64,000 nt of DNA from Undibacterium hunanense (GTDB taxonomy: Bacteria > Pseudomonadota > Gammaproteobacteria > Burkholderiales > Burkholderiaceae_D). The stretch covers positions 62,001-126,000 of the forward strand of contig NZ_JACOGF010000012.1 of assembly GCF_014284335.1 (NCBI RefSeq), written 5' to 3'. The notes below the pieces were generated by a model. The model was given only the letters and a program-made list of their open reading frames with translations. It was not told where the DNA came from and searched no databases. This document shows positions 54,559 to 64,000 of this stretch, piece by piece (the stretch's first letter is position 1; each line of letters starts with the position of its first letter). The position numbers were made by a program, and so were the translations under genes.

Positions 54559-57045
54559 ATGAACGCAAACGAAAAAATTTTAGGACTGACTGACATGTCT
54601 CCCCAGGAAATCTCTCTTGATGTCTTGCTGGAAAAATATGCCAAAGGCGATGAAGCCACCATTCACGATGTACAGGCACGGGTCGCCAGAGCGCTTGCCG
54701 GCGTAGAACAGCCAGATTTTCAGGCCTATTACGAAGAAAAATTTTTATGGGCGCAAAAGAATGGTTTTGTGCCTGCTGGCCGTATCAATTCTGCCGCCGG
54801 CATGGACTTGCACGCCACCCTCATCAACTGCTTTGTACAACCAGTAGGTGATTCGGTATCCAGCGCCACCGATGGCAAGCCAGGTATCTATACCGCACTG
54901 GCGGACGCTGCCGAAACCATGCGTCGTGGTGGTGGTGTGGGTTACGATTTTTCTACCATACGCCCGAAAGATGCCCTCGTCCGTGGCACGCGTTCACGTG
55001 CATCCGGCCCGGTATCTTTTATGCAGGTATTTAATGCATCCTGTTCTACCGTCGAATCTGCCGGTGCCCGTCGTGGTGCACAGATGGGCGTCTTGCGTGG
55101 TGACCATCCGGACATCCTGGAATTCATCCGGTCCAAAGACAAGGGCGATCTGACCAACTTCAATATTTCCATCGGCGTGACTGATGAATTTATGGAAGCT
55201 GTCGCCAAAGATACCGACTTCTGCCTGGTGCACAAAGCCGAACCTGGCGAAGACAAAAAAGAAGCCGGTGCCTATCTGCGTGAAGATGGTCTGTGGGTAT
55301 ACCAAACCGTCCGTGCGCGTGATCTGTGGGACGCGGTCATGAAATCCACTTACGATCATGCAGAACCCGGCATCCTGTTTTTGTCGCGCATGAATACAGA
55401 AAACAATCTGTACTATTGCGAAAAAATCGAAGCCACCAATCCATGCGCAGAACAACCTTTGCCAGACTATGGCTGCTGCTGCCTGGGTTCCATCAACCTG
55501 ACCCGTTTCATCAAGGGTGCATTCACTGATGCGGCCGAATTTGATTTTTCGGGCTTTGAAGCTGTCGTCACAGTAGCCACCCGCATGCTGGACAATGTGC
55601 TCGATGCCACGGCTTGGCCGTTGCCACAGCAAAAAGCCGAAGCCATGTCCAAGCGCCGCGTGGGCCTGGGTTTTCTTGGTCTGGGTAGCAGCCTGGTCAT
55701 GCTGGGTCAGCGTTATGACTCTGATGCTGGTCGCGCCTTTGCACAAAAGGTATCTGAAGTCATGCGTGATGCGGCCTATCTGGCATCGGCAGAACTGGCC
55801 AAAGAAAAAGGCCAGTTCCCTTTGTTCGACAGTACAAAATATCTGTCCGGCGTGTTCGCCAAACGGCTGCCTAAAAATGTGCGCAGTGCGATTTCCAAGC
55901 ATGGCTTGCGCAATTCGCACCTGCTGTCGATTGCGCCTACCGGCACCATTACCCTGGCCTTTGCTGACAATGCATCCAATGGCATAGAACCCGCTTTTTC
56001 ATGGGTCTATAACCGCAAGAAACGCATGGCCGTTGGCGATGCCAAAATCTATGAAGTGGCTGACCACGCCTGGCGCCTGTACCGTCATCTGGGTAACGAT
56101 GTATCCGATGACAGCAAGCTGCCAGGCCAGTTTGTCACTGCCTTGAATATGTCTGCCAGCGACCATATGAAGATGTTGCAGGTGGTACAGCCGTATATCG
56201 ATTCGGCCATTTCCAAGACCGTCAATGTACCGGCAGATTACCCTTACGAAGACTTCCAGAATCTGTACATGGATGCCTGGCGCGCCGGCCTCAAAGGCCT
56301 GGCAACATACCGCCCGAATAGCATCCTGGGTAGCGTTTTGTCCGTTTCCACAGAAACGCCACCGGAAGTCAAACAGACACCGGATGACGACCTGCTGCGC
56401 AAGCAATTCGATGGCCGCCCATTTGGCGACCTGGAATCAGTCACGTCCAAAGTGCAGTACATGACCTATGAAGGCAAGAAAACAGTCTACCTGACCGTCA
56501 GCTTCATCCACATCCAGGGCATGGTTGGCGGCGAACGCGTGACGATAGAACGCCCGTTTGAATTCTTCATGCCTGCCGGCCAGAAGAACGATGGCCAGCA
56601 ATGGATATCGGCCAGTATGCGTTTGCTGTCTATGGCAGCACGTTCCGGCGGCTCCATCGCCAAGGCACTGGCAGATATGCGTGAAGTGGTGTGGGACAAG
56701 GGCACGGTACGCTGCGGCATGATCACCAAGGACGATGGTTCACAGGCACCGCTGTTCCATGAATCCGAAGTCGCCGCCATCGGTTATTCGCTGCAACGCA
56801 TCCTGATGAAACGCGGTTTCCTTGACGCTGCCGGCAACCAGATCCCCATCACCGTGCTGGCAGAAAAGTTCAAGCAAAGAACCCATTACTACGGCATGGA
56901 CGACCTGGCCTACGAAGGCGAAACCGCCCCCATCAGCTACATCCCCACCGGCAAGAAATGTCCGGATTGCGGTGCCCATGCCCTGCAAAAAATAGACGGT
57001 TGCAGCCGCTGTGTTTCTTGTGGGTATGTGGGAGCTTGTGGGTGA
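54559..57045 (+). CDS. nrdJ: Adenosylcobalamin-dependent ribonucleoside-diphosphate reductase (class II)
   Basis: An 828-residue class II ribonucleotide reductase making deoxyribonucleotides with coenzyme B12, oxygen-independent. [48 protein letters not shown], the active-site [25 protein letters not shown] (Asn-x-Cys-x-Glu) and [20 protein letters not shown] are characteristic. The C-terminus carries a CPDCGAH...CSRCVSCGY zinc-ribbon-like cysteine cluster used for redox transfer. ATG 54559 or 54595 could be the start; the latter has AGGA nine nt upstream. A terminator follows at 57116. Confidence 0.97.
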   Translation: MNANEKILGLTDMSPQEISLDVLLEKYAKGDEATIHDVQARVARALAGVEQPDFQAYYEEKFLWAQKNGFVPAGRINSAAGMDLHATLINCFVQPVGDSVSSATDGKPGIYTALADAAETMRRGGGVGYDFSTIRPKDALVRGTRSRASGPVSFMQVFNASCSTVESAGARRGAQMGVLRGDHPDILEFIRSKDKGDLTNFNISIGVTDEFMEAVAKDTDFCLVHKAEPGEDKKEAGAYLREDGLWVYQTVRARDLWDAVMKSTYDHAEPGILFLSRMNTENNLYYCEKIEATNPCAEQPLPDYGCCCLGSINLTRFIKGAFTDAAEFDFSGFEAVVTVATRMLDNVLDATAWPLPQQKAEAMSKRRVGLGFLGLGSSLVMLGQRYDSDAGRAFAQKVSEVMRDAAYLASAELAKEKGQFPLFDSTKYLSGVFAKRLPKNVRSAISKHGLRNSHLLSIAPTGTITLAFADNASNGIEPAFSWVYNRKKRMAVGDAKIYEVADHAWRLYRHLGNDVSDDSKLPGQFVTALNMSASDHMKMLQVVQPYIDSAISKTVNVPADYPYEDFQNLYMDAWRAGLKGLATYRPNSILGSVLSVSTETPPEVKQTPDDDLLRKQFDGRPFGDLESVTSKVQYMTYEGKKTVYLTVSFIHIQGMVGGERVTIERPFEFFMPAGQKNDGQQWISASMRLLSMAARSGGSIAKALADMREVVWDKGTVRCGMITKDDGSQAPLFHESEVAAIGYSLQRILMKRGFLDAAGNQIPITVLAEKFKQRTHYYGMDDLAYEGETAPISYIPTGKKCPDCGAHALQKIDGCSRCVSCGYVGACG

Positions 57046-57066
57046 TGAGCTAGCTATCGATTAGCC

Positions 57067-57092
57067 AGAACTCGTTTCATCAATAGGGATGA
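57067..57092 (+). repeat. Solo end of the 270-bp element
   Basis: 26 nt beginning AGAACTCGTTTCATCAATAG match the left terminus of the element at 7375-7644 with two differences. No partner end or internal hairpins follow, so it is a relic or independent binding site. It lies 21 nt after the nrdJ stop. Confidence 0.65.
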
Positions 57093-57115
57093 ATTCTAAA
57101 TGCTTTTCAACAGAG

Positions 57116-57146
57116 AACGCCCTCGTTTCAAAAGAGGGCGTTTTTT
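57116..57146 (+). terminator. Intrinsic terminator after nrdJ
   Basis: Perfect 9-bp stem AACGCCCTC (57116-57124) with GAGGGCGTT (57134-57142), followed by T residues. Confidence 0.88.
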
Positions 57147-57417
57147 ATTGTCGGATACCGCCGATCATCGTTGGTTATAGCCGAAACAAATTTATCAAAA
57201 AAACCAGATCGTCTGCTCACAGCTTTCATCAATACATCAACGCCTCAACTTTCCGCAACCACTTCATCTATATCCAAACTGATATAGCAAAATGCCTAAA
57301 TGTGATTGGTTCGCCGGGCTATTTGCAGATACTATCCCGCGATACCTGTGCTGGGTAGGGCTTTGTACGCTTCCTTCATGAGCCTGGCATGCACAATAAT
57401 TCGCATAAGGGATGTTC
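57147..57417. other. Spacer before the GH2 gene
   Basis: 271 nt with no convincing gene. The start of the 90-codon plus-strand frame lies before the terminator and runs through it, so it is rejected. AAGGG at 57407-57411 is the ribosome binding site of the next gene. Confidence 0.4.
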
Positions 57418-60378
57418 ATGAGTTCTTCCAGTACCTCCGGCACCTCCAGCACCATTAGCCGCCGTTCTTTCATTGCATTGGCGATCACCACCATAGGTAG
57501 CTCACGCTTATATGCAAAGGCACTTCCTGCCAGCCCTGCACGTGTGGGGACGATATCCATCGCGGGGCAATGGCGTATCGCGCTGGACAGGGATGATGCC
57601 GGAACAACTGCCAGGTGGTTTGCCAAAAACCTGGTGTCAGGCTCGCCCATACAATTGCCGGGCATACTGCAAACCCAGGGATATGGTGATGAAATCACGG
57701 CGAAGACGCCCTTCGTTGCAGCATTGCCCCGTGACATGCGCTGGTATTTGCTGCCGCAGTACAAGGCTTACACCAAACCTGGCAATGTACAGGTACCTTA
57801 TCTTTCACAACCTGTACGCCACTTTCTGGGCGTCGCCTGGTATCAGCGCAGCATAGAAATCCCGCCTGAATGGCAGGGTAAACGTATCACGCTGACACTG
57901 GAAAGAGCGCGCTGGCAGACGGATGTGTATATCAATGACAGGCTGATGGGCAGTAACCGTTCACTGGTGGTGGCGCACGAATTTGATCTCGGCATGTTAA
58001 GTACCGGCACCCATCGGTTATCGGTACGTATCGATAACCGCATGTTGCAACCGGCCTACCGCGCCGATGGGCATGCGGTATCGGATGCAGAGGGGTCAAC
58101 CTGGAACGGCATGGTTGGCCGGATCGAGCTGTCAGCTACCTCACCGGTGTGGATAGCAGATGCCCAGGTGTTTCCCAATGTTGCGAGCAAGTCGGCGCAG
58201 ATTCGCGTCGAGATAGGCAATCTGACTGGTAAAGACGGCAGCGGTAGCTTGTCTGCTGGCGGCGTCACAAAGCCGGTACGCTGGGCTGCCACTGGCGGTA
58301 AAACATCGTTCGAGGTAGCGCTGCCTGATTCCACGCCCTGGTCTGAATTCACGCCGGTGCTGCAACACCTGCGCCTGACACTCACGGGGCAGGATGCCGA
58401 TGATAGCCGCGAGCTGACTTTTGGCATGCGCGAGATCAAGACTGACGGCAACCAGATACTGCTGAATGGCGAACAGTTTCATCTGCGTTCTACGCATGAT
58501 GGCGGCGGTTTTCCGCTGACTGGTTATCCTGCGATGGATGTGGACACCTGGAAGAATATCATTGGCATCTGCAAGGAATGGGGCTTGAATGGAATGCGCT
58601 TTCATTCCTGGTGCCCACCTGAAGCGGCCTTTGTTGCTGCGGATGAACTGGGGTTTTATTTTCAGGCGGAATGCGGCATGTGGAATGCTTTCGATGCCGG
58701 ACACAAGATGCTTGATCTGCTCAACGACGAAACGGCACGCTTGCTGAAAGCCTATGGCAATCATCCTTCGCTGCTGATGCTGGGCGCAAGCAATGAACCA
58801 GCCGGGGCATATCACACTGAATTGCCAGTCTGGGATAAAAAATGGCGCGAAGCCGACCCAAGACGGCTGTATTGCGATGGTACTGGTCGCTGGTCAGCAC
58901 CACCGGCCGGGCCGGGCACACCTTTCGCTGCCGATTTTCTGACCCCTGGTGGCGGCGCCCGCGGGCCTATGGGCTGGTTTGGCGGTGACTATGAAGAAGC
59001 ACTCAACAAGTTGAGACTGGGCGTGAAGGTGCCTTGCATAGCACATGAAACCGGTCAGTTTTGCGCTTACCCTGACTTTAGTGTGATCGCCAAATTCTCT
59101 GGCAAGCAGGCCCGTTATGCAGCTTTCCCCAAAGGGGTGAGCAAGGGTAGCCAGGCCTATATGCACCCCGGCAATTACATCATCATGCGCGACTCTGCCG
59201 AAGCACATGGGCTGCTGCCGAGAAACAAGGAATTCGCCCAGGCGTCTGGCCGTTTCCAGGTTGCCTGCTACAAGGAAGAGATCGAAGCCAATTTGCGCAC
59301 GCCATCGTATTCTGGCTATCAACTGCTGGATCTGCACGATTATCTTGGGCAAGGTGGCGCACTGATAGGCTTGCTGGATGCTTTTTGGGAAGAGAAAGGC
59401 TATGTCACTGCGGCTGAATTCCGTCAGTATAGCGGTGCCACCGTACCACTGATCAGGCTGAAGAAACGCCTGTTCACGACAGACAATACATTGAACACAA
59501 CTGCCGAGCTGGCGCACTTTGGGCCGCAGACACTGGCTGCGGTGAAACCCGTGTGGCGCATTGTCGACAGCGCGGGCAAAACGCTACTATCCGGGGCGCT
59601 GCCGGTACGCGATGTCCCACGCGGCAAGAATATTGTACTTGGTAGCATCAATGCCGAACTGTCAGTCTTGCCTGCCCCGGCATCATACCGGCTGGAAGTT
59701 GAACTGTCCGGGACATCATTCCGCAATCAATGGTCGTTCTGGCTGTATCCTGTAGTGGTTCCTGCCAGCCCCAATGGCGTGCTGGTGACCGCATCATGGG
59801 ATGAAGCCAGAGCAGCCTTGTCTGCCGGTGGCAAGGTGTTGTTCTTATCCGGAAGCCCGGAAAAACCCTCGCCCGAACTAGCCCTGAGCCGTACACCGAT
59901 TTTCTGGAACCGGCTGATGAACCCCAAACGCACCTGGATGCTGGGGCTGTGGTGTGATGATCATCATGCTGCATTGAAAAAATATCCGACCGGAGCGCAC
60001 TGTGATTGGCAGTGGGTAGAGTTGTTGACCAATACTACAGCGATGAATATCGACGATCTGCCGCATACCTTGTCACCTGTTGTGCTTCCTATCGATGACT
60101 GGAACCGCAACTTGCGACTGGCCATGCTGTTCGAATGCGCAGTGGGTAACGGGAAATTAATGATCACCTCTTTCGATTTGTCAGACAAGGGTCTGGCGCG
60201 GCAGGCCGGTGCGGCATCATTGCGCAAGTCTTTACTTGAGCACATGGAGTCAACGGCTTTCAAGCCAGTCACACAGATCAGCATGGAAAAACTGGATGCC
60301 TGGATGCCGCTACGCTATGTCGCGCCACCGATGATGATCAGCCCACCCGCCACTGGTGATGTGGCCGATCCTGGCTAA
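57418..60378 (+). CDS. Tat-exported glycoside hydrolase family 2 protein
   Basis: About 986 residues. A twin-arginine signal SRRSFIALAITT lies near residue 15. The sugar-binding jelly roll (~40-230) has RHFLGVAWYQRSIEIPPEWQGK and WQTDVYINDRLMG; an immunoglobulin-like domain follows; the TIM barrel (~345-620) has LRSTHDGGGFPLTGYP, LGASNEPAGAY (acid/base Glu after Asn) and IAHETGQF (probable nucleophile Glu). GH2 covers beta-galactosidase, beta-mannosidase and beta-glucuronidase; with the PL4 lyase downstream, an exo-enzyme on rhamnogalacturonan fragments is plausible (inference). ATG 57418 has AAGGG six nt upstream. Confidence 0.88.
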   Translation: MSSSSTSGTSSTISRRSFIALAITTIGSSRLYAKALPASPARVGTISIAGQWRIALDRDDAGTTARWFAKNLVSGSPIQLPGILQTQGYGDEITAKTPFVAALPRDMRWYLLPQYKAYTKPGNVQVPYLSQPVRHFLGVAWYQRSIEIPPEWQGKRITLTLERARWQTDVYINDRLMGSNRSLVVAHEFDLGMLSTGTHRLSVRIDNRMLQPAYRADGHAVSDAEGSTWNGMVGRIELSATSPVWIADAQVFPNVASKSAQIRVEIGNLTGKDGSGSLSAGGVTKPVRWAATGGKTSFEVALPDSTPWSEFTPVLQHLRLTLTGQDADDSRELTFGMREIKTDGNQILLNGEQFHLRSTHDGGGFPLTGYPAMDVDTWKNIIGICKEWGLNGMRFHSWCPPEAAFVAADELGFYFQAECGMWNAFDAGHKMLDLLNDETARLLKAYGNHPSLLMLGASNEPAGAYHTELPVWDKKWREADPRRLYCDGTGRWSAPPAGPGTPFAADFLTPGGGARGPMGWFGGDYEEALNKLRLGVKVPCIAHETGQFCAYPDFSVIAKFSGKQARYAAFPKGVSKGSQAYMHPGNYIIMRDSAEAHGLLPRNKEFAQASGRFQVACYKEEIEANLRTPSYSGYQLLDLHDYLGQGGALIGLLDAFWEEKGYVTAAEFRQYSGATVPLIRLKKRLFTTDNTLNTTAELAHFGPQTLAAVKPVWRIVDSAGKTLLSGALPVRDVPRGKNIVLGSINAELSVLPAPASYRLEVELSGTSFRNQWSFWLYPVVVPASPNGVLVTASWDEARAALSAGGKVLFLSGSPEKPSPELALSRTPIFWNRLMNPKRTWMLGLWCDDHHAALKKYPTGAHCDWQWVELLTNTTAMNIDDLPHTLSPVVLPIDDWNRNLRLAMLFECAVGNGKLMITSFDLSDKGLARQAGAASLRKSLLEHMESTAFKPVTQISMEKLDAWMPLRYVAPPMMISPPATGDVADPG

Positions 60379-60471
60379 AATCTGGCTAAAACCTGACTAA
60401 AATAATGTCACCATATGTCTGAGCTACTGTAGTAACCAGTACAAAAATTTAATTAACTGATCATTATTCCC

Positions 60472-62355
60472 ATGAAAAATATTCGCCTTGCCCTTGCCAC
60501 TGCATGCGTTCTTGCCGCCAGCATCTGTCACGCCAATGTACCGGGCGGCGGTAACGGTAGCGGCCCGGATGTGGCGCTAAAGGACAATGGCGACAGCTTT
60601 ATTCTCGACAATGGCATCGTCGCCATCAATATCAACAAGACTGATGCCACCATCAGCAGCTTTACCTATCAGGGCATGAATCTTTTTGGTGGCGGCGACA
60701 AGGGTGGTAAGTTTTACTGGAGCTGGAATGCCCCAGCTTTTGAAGGGCCGCATGGCACAGCAAGCCTGATCGTTGATCCCCGCTCCAATCACGGCGACTA
60801 TGCAGAAGTGAAAATACACAGCCCCTGGTCAGGCAAGTCCTCCAATGCGGCGATGGACGTTGATGTGTATTACAGTCTGAAGCGCGGTGCGCAAGGCTAT
60901 TACGTGACCGCCATGCTGGATCATCCCGCATCTTACCCGCGCACAGATGTTGGCGAATGGCGCTCCAACGCCTATGTCAGCCCGGTGTTTGACTGGCTGA
61001 GTGTGGATAGCCTGCGTCAAAAGAAAATGCCAACCATGGCCGACATGGCAGCTGCTGAACGCGTGCCCGGTGCACCAAAAGAAGTGACACGGCTGACAAC
61101 AGGCATCTACGCCGGTGAATTTGAATGCAAATATTCGTATAGCGCCGACCTGGGCAATCTTGATGTATGGGGCTGGAGCAGTACCAGCAAGCGCATAGGC
61201 ATCTGGATGACCGTGCCCAGCCATGAGTATTACAACGGCGGCCCCATGAAACGGGAACTGACCGTACACATGAACCACACCCTGCTGAACATGCTCAATG
61301 GTTCTCACTATGGCATGGGCAACCAGTTGATCATGGCTGCCGGCAGCGCCTTCAAAAAAACCTACGGCCCTTATTTTATCTACGCCAACAGTTATCAGGG
61401 CAACCCTGCCGACCCGCTGCCCAAGGTTGTCGACGCGTTGTGGCAAGACGCAAAAGCACAGGCCGTGGCTGAACAGTCCGCCTGGCCCTATAGCTGGTTC
61501 AAAAATCCTGACTACGCACAGGAATCCGGACGCGGCACAGTCAAGGGTAGCTTGAAGGTAAGCGATAGCGGCAACCCGGCGGCATCTTCCGCAGGCGCAT
61601 GGATAGGCCTGGCACCGGACGACCAGGGTACTGACTTCCAGCAACAGGGCCGCACTTATCAATTCTGGGTAAAGACCGATGCCAACGGCCAATTCAGCAT
61701 TCCTCACGTTTTGCCTGGCACCTATAATTTATGGGCCTTTGGTGCCGGCAATATCAGCACCTACAAGCAAGCTAATATCGAAGTCCGCGCAGGCGACACA
61801 CAAGACCTTGGTGCAATAGTGTGGAAGCCATCGCGCGTTGCACCGACAGTATGGGAGATCGGCGTGCCAGACCGCGACTCTCAGGAATTCCGCAACGGTG
61901 CCTTCAATTATTCTTTGTGGGCGACGTATATCAAACCCGACTTCATCACTGGCCTGACCTATACCATCGGCAAAAGCGACTGGTACAAGGACTGGAATTA
62001 TGCCCAGTTTGGCAATGCCCCGTGGACCATCAATTTTTCACTGACCGAAGCTCCGACCAAAGACACACCGGCATCGCTTTACATAGGGCTGGCATCGTCA
62101 GAAACCACGCTGGTGGTCAGGGTCAATGGAACACAGGTCGGCAGCTACCAGGCCCCCGTACCTAGCCACCCGGCTGTCCGCCTGGGCAGCCATGGCGCAT
62201 TCTCGGAAACCCGCATGGCAATTCCCCCGGAGCTGTTAAAGCCCGGCGCAAATTCGATTGTGATATCGCAAAAAACGGGAAGAGCCAATACTGGCACCAC
62301 GCAATATGATTATTTGCGACTGGAAGCTGCGGGGACCAGGCTGACACCGCAGTAG
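60472..62355 (+). CDS. Rhamnogalacturonan lyase, polysaccharide lyase family 4
   Basis: A 627-residue secreted enzyme with a signal peptide (cleaved after CHA, residue ~21). The N-terminal catalytic beta-sandwich includes DNGIVAININKTDATISSFTYQG, VYYSLKRGAQGYYV (likely catalytic Lys) and VPSHEYYNGGPMKRELTVH (likely catalytic His). A fibronectin-like linker (GAWIGLAPDD to LPGTYNLWAFGAG) and a C-terminal carbohydrate-binding jelly roll (APTVWEIGVPDRDSQEFRNG) match the three-domain PL4 plan. It cleaves the RG-I backbone by beta-elimination. 93 nt after the GH2 gene, likely one operon. Confidence 0.92.
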   Translation: MKNIRLALATACVLAASICHANVPGGGNGSGPDVALKDNGDSFILDNGIVAININKTDATISSFTYQGMNLFGGGDKGGKFYWSWNAPAFEGPHGTASLIVDPRSNHGDYAEVKIHSPWSGKSSNAAMDVDVYYSLKRGAQGYYVTAMLDHPASYPRTDVGEWRSNAYVSPVFDWLSVDSLRQKKMPTMADMAAAERVPGAPKEVTRLTTGIYAGEFECKYSYSADLGNLDVWGWSSTSKRIGIWMTVPSHEYYNGGPMKRELTVHMNHTLLNMLNGSHYGMGNQLIMAAGSAFKKTYGPYFIYANSYQGNPADPLPKVVDALWQDAKAQAVAEQSAWPYSWFKNPDYAQESGRGTVKGSLKVSDSGNPAASSAGAWIGLAPDDQGTDFQQQGRTYQFWVKTDANGQFSIPHVLPGTYNLWAFGAGNISTYKQANIEVRAGDTQDLGAIVWKPSRVAPTVWEIGVPDRDSQEFRNGAFNYSLWATYIKPDFITGLTYTIGKSDWYKDWNYAQFGNAPWTINFSLTEAPTKDTPASLYIGLASSETTLVVRVNGTQVGSYQAPVPSHPAVRLGSHGAFSETRMAIPPELLKPGANSIVISQKTGRANTGTTQYDYLRLEAAGTRLTPQ

Positions 62356-62529
62356 ATCATTTTTGCATCTTGGATAAGCGCTAAATCACCGCCAAGAAAT
62401 CATCTGCGATAACTATAAAGTCGTGTTGGTTGCTTGAACAATTTCAGGCAACCAGATTTCTGTTCAATACCATATCCACCATTCACACATAGATTGAAAT
62501 CATCTTGTTTGTATAGTGTGATGCCGTCT

Positions 62530-64000
62530 TTACACCTCATCATCCCGCCGCCGCTCGCTGGCAGGCAAGGTAACCCAGAACACGGTACGGACACCAGGTT
62601 CGGATTCGAAACCGATTTCGCCACCCATTTTCTCTACCAGGTTCTTGGTGATGTTCAAACCCAGGCCTGCGCCACCCAGGTTTTTTTCGCCATGCTCTTC
62701 GGCCTGGGCAAATTTGCCAAAAATACGGGAACGAAACATTTCCGGGATACCCGCGCCGTGATCTTCGACTTCTACGCGGTAATGCTCGTCCGCCCTGGTA
62801 ATACGGATGCTGATTTTTTCGTTGACAGGTGAATACTTGGCGGCATTCGACAAGAGATTGGCAAATACCTGCATGATGCGGTCGGGGTCGCCCATGGCCC
62901 AGGCAAACTTGGGATGCTGTTCCAGCACAAAATAAGAATGATGCGATTGGGCATAGCTGGCATTTGCTTCGATGGCCTGCATGGCCAGGGCAACCAGGTC
63001 TACGCGCTGGATTTCAAACTTCATGTACCCGGAGGCCATTTTTTCGATATCCAGAATATCGTTGACCAGGCTTACCAGGCGTTTGCTGTTGTTGTGGGCG
63101 ATGCGCACCAGTTGCAGGGCCTTGGGTGAAAGTTCTGTGATAGTGCCGGATTCCAGCAGGCCCAATGCACCACGGATCGACGTAATCGGGGTGCGCAGTT
63201 CATGGCTGACGGTGGAAACAAAGGCAGCTTTGATCGTGTCGACCTGTTTGCGTTCCGAGATATCACGGGCAATGGTGGATGCACCGGTAATCAGTTGTTC
63301 GCCATCGCGCACGGGGGACATCACAACCGACAACTGGACTTTGCTACCGTCCTTGCGGCGCCCTGCGGATTCAAAGTGGCTGACGCTTTCACCTCTGATA
63401 ATACTGGCCAGGCGAGTCTTGGCAAGTTCGGCCTGTTCATCTGCGTACAGCATATTGGTTGATGCGCCTATGGTTTCGCTGGCGGTGTAACCAAACAGTT
63501 TTTCTGCACCGGCATTCCAGCTGGTAATTACCCCGGCCAGGGTTTCACCGATGATGGCATCTTCTGAACTGTCGATGATGGCAGACAATTGCGACAGACT
63601 GGCGGCAGCCTGTATTTGCCGGCTGAACTGACGAACAATCACACGCCCAAAGATCAACAGAATAATCACCAGCACCCCGTTGCCGATGACCTGTACGATG
63701 GCGCTGGACCGCCAGCCTTCCAGTATTTCATCCCTGGACAGGGCGGCGACAGCGATAAGGGGGAATTGGTCAAGACGGCTGTAACCAACCACACGCTCCA
63801 CCTTGTCGAGCCGGGAAGTGACAGAAAAAGTGCCAGATCTTGGGCCAGAGATTTGCTGACGGAAAATGGGATTGCTACTGTAATTTTTACCTATGGCACT
63901 AATCATCATGGGGCGACGCAAGACCAGGATGCCGTCTTCCGTCAGCATGGCGATGGAGCCTTTCTTGCCCAGGTTAATGCTGTTGAAGTATTTCAGGAAA
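62530..64000 (-). CDS. Sensor histidine kinase, cut by the window edge
   Basis: The C-terminal 490 residues of a kinase whose frame stays open to base 64000, so the true start is outside. The visible part begins in a periplasmic dCache/PDC-like region (SINLGKKGSIAMLTEDG, then VTSRLDKVERVVGYSRL), a membrane helix (VIGNGVLVIILLIFGRVIV), a PAS domain (SQLSAIIDSSEDAIIGETL to ARDISERKQ), HisKA with FVSTVSHELRTPITSI, and HATPase with NLLSNAAKYSP and GGAGLGLNITKNL. No receiver domain. A small TGGTTGC/GCAACCA hairpin (62427-62454) lies beyond the stop. The partner regulator is not visible. Confidence 0.92.
   Translation of the reverse strand, partial: FLKYFNSINLGKKGSIAMLTEDGILVLRRPMMISAIGKNYSSNPIFRQQISGPRSGTFSVTSRLDKVERVVGYSRLDQFPLIAVAALSRDEILEGWRSSAIVQVIGNGVLVIILLIFGRVIVRQFSRQIQAAASLSQLSAIIDSSEDAIIGETLAGVITSWNAGAEKLFGYTASETIGASTNMLYADEQAELAKTRLASIIRGESVSHFESAGRRKDGSKVQLSVVMSPVRDGEQLITGASTIARDISERKQVDTIKAAFVSTVSHELRTPITSIRGALGLLESGTITELSPKALQLVRIAHNNSKRLVSLVNDILDIEKMASGYMKFEIQRVDLVALAMQAIEANASYAQSHHSYFVLEQHPKFAWAMGDPDRIMQVFANLLSNAAKYSPVNEKISIRITRADEHYRVEVEDHGAGIPEMFRSRIFGKFAQAEEHGEKNLGGAGLGLNITKNLVEKMGGEIGFESEPGVRTVFWVTLPASERRRDDEV

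Noticed and set aside
57089..57358. 89-codon frame after nrdJ
   Set aside because: Passes through a strong intrinsic terminator and lacks a ribosome binding site.

Overview
The window looks like a chromosomal segment of a moderate-GC betaproteobacterium in Burkholderiales, most plausibly an Oxalobacteraceae member of the Undibacterium type. The support is protein style (PanB, WaaA/WaaC, KdsA, NrdJ, PecM-like transporter), grpE-dnaK-dnaJ behind sigma-32-like promoters, and a dispersed intergenic repeat of a kind I recall from Burkholderiales. No rRNA, tRNA, CRISPR array, prophage or transposase gene was seen. The right edge cuts a sensor kinase; the left edge starts in an intergenic repeat.

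Layout. 0-9 kb: panB, a small lipoprotein gene between inverted repeats, a metallo-beta-lactamase-fold hydrolase divergent from a TetR regulator with a palindromic operator, a phospholipase-D-like protein next to a DUF2278 (YukJ-type) protein, then a 270-bp terminal-inverted-repeat element directly in front of an orphan kdpE. 9-16 kb: a PecS/PecM-like MarR/EamA divergent pair with twin operators, an FeS-type photolyase with a small DUF2256 partner, beta-carbonic anhydrase, a glutathione S-transferase, and an NHL-propeller/M23-peptidase fusion. 16-20.4 kb: one molybdenum operon, modA-modB-modC-(SUOX-like)-nifQ-modE, with a ModE-type operator in front. 20.5-28.6 kb: a chalcone-isomerase-like protein, a large CHASE-PAS-GGDEF-EAL protein, the DnaK machine, and a candidate 30-residue membrane peptide gene.

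28.8-40.8 kb is a surface-polysaccharide (probably O-antigen) cluster. rfbBACD makes dTDP-L-rhamnose; a Wzx flippase and two GT2 glycosyltransferases follow; then a 4-reductase/epimerase, a polyprenyl-phosphate sugar-phosphate transferase and a WbpM/CapD-like 4,6-dehydratase, resembling the trio that starts a repeat unit with N-acetylquinovosamine phosphate; then phosphomannomutase/phosphoglucomutase. LPS core genes lie nearby (waaC, kdsA, waaA), mixed with several proteins I cannot name.

48.7-64 kb: a very large one-piece hybrid histidine kinase (propeller sensor, kinase, two receivers, HPt), B12-dependent ribonucleotide reductase nrdJ, a Tat-exported GH2 glycosidase and a family-4 rhamnogalacturonan lyase that together suggest pectin (RG-I) use, and the C-terminal part of a PAS sensor kinase.

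Most genes are ordinary. The points worth a second look are the structured mobile-like element before kdpE and its solo relic near 57.07 kb, the nifQ-containing molybdenum operon in a stretch without nif genes, the PLD/DUF2278 pair, and the NHL-M23 fusion.
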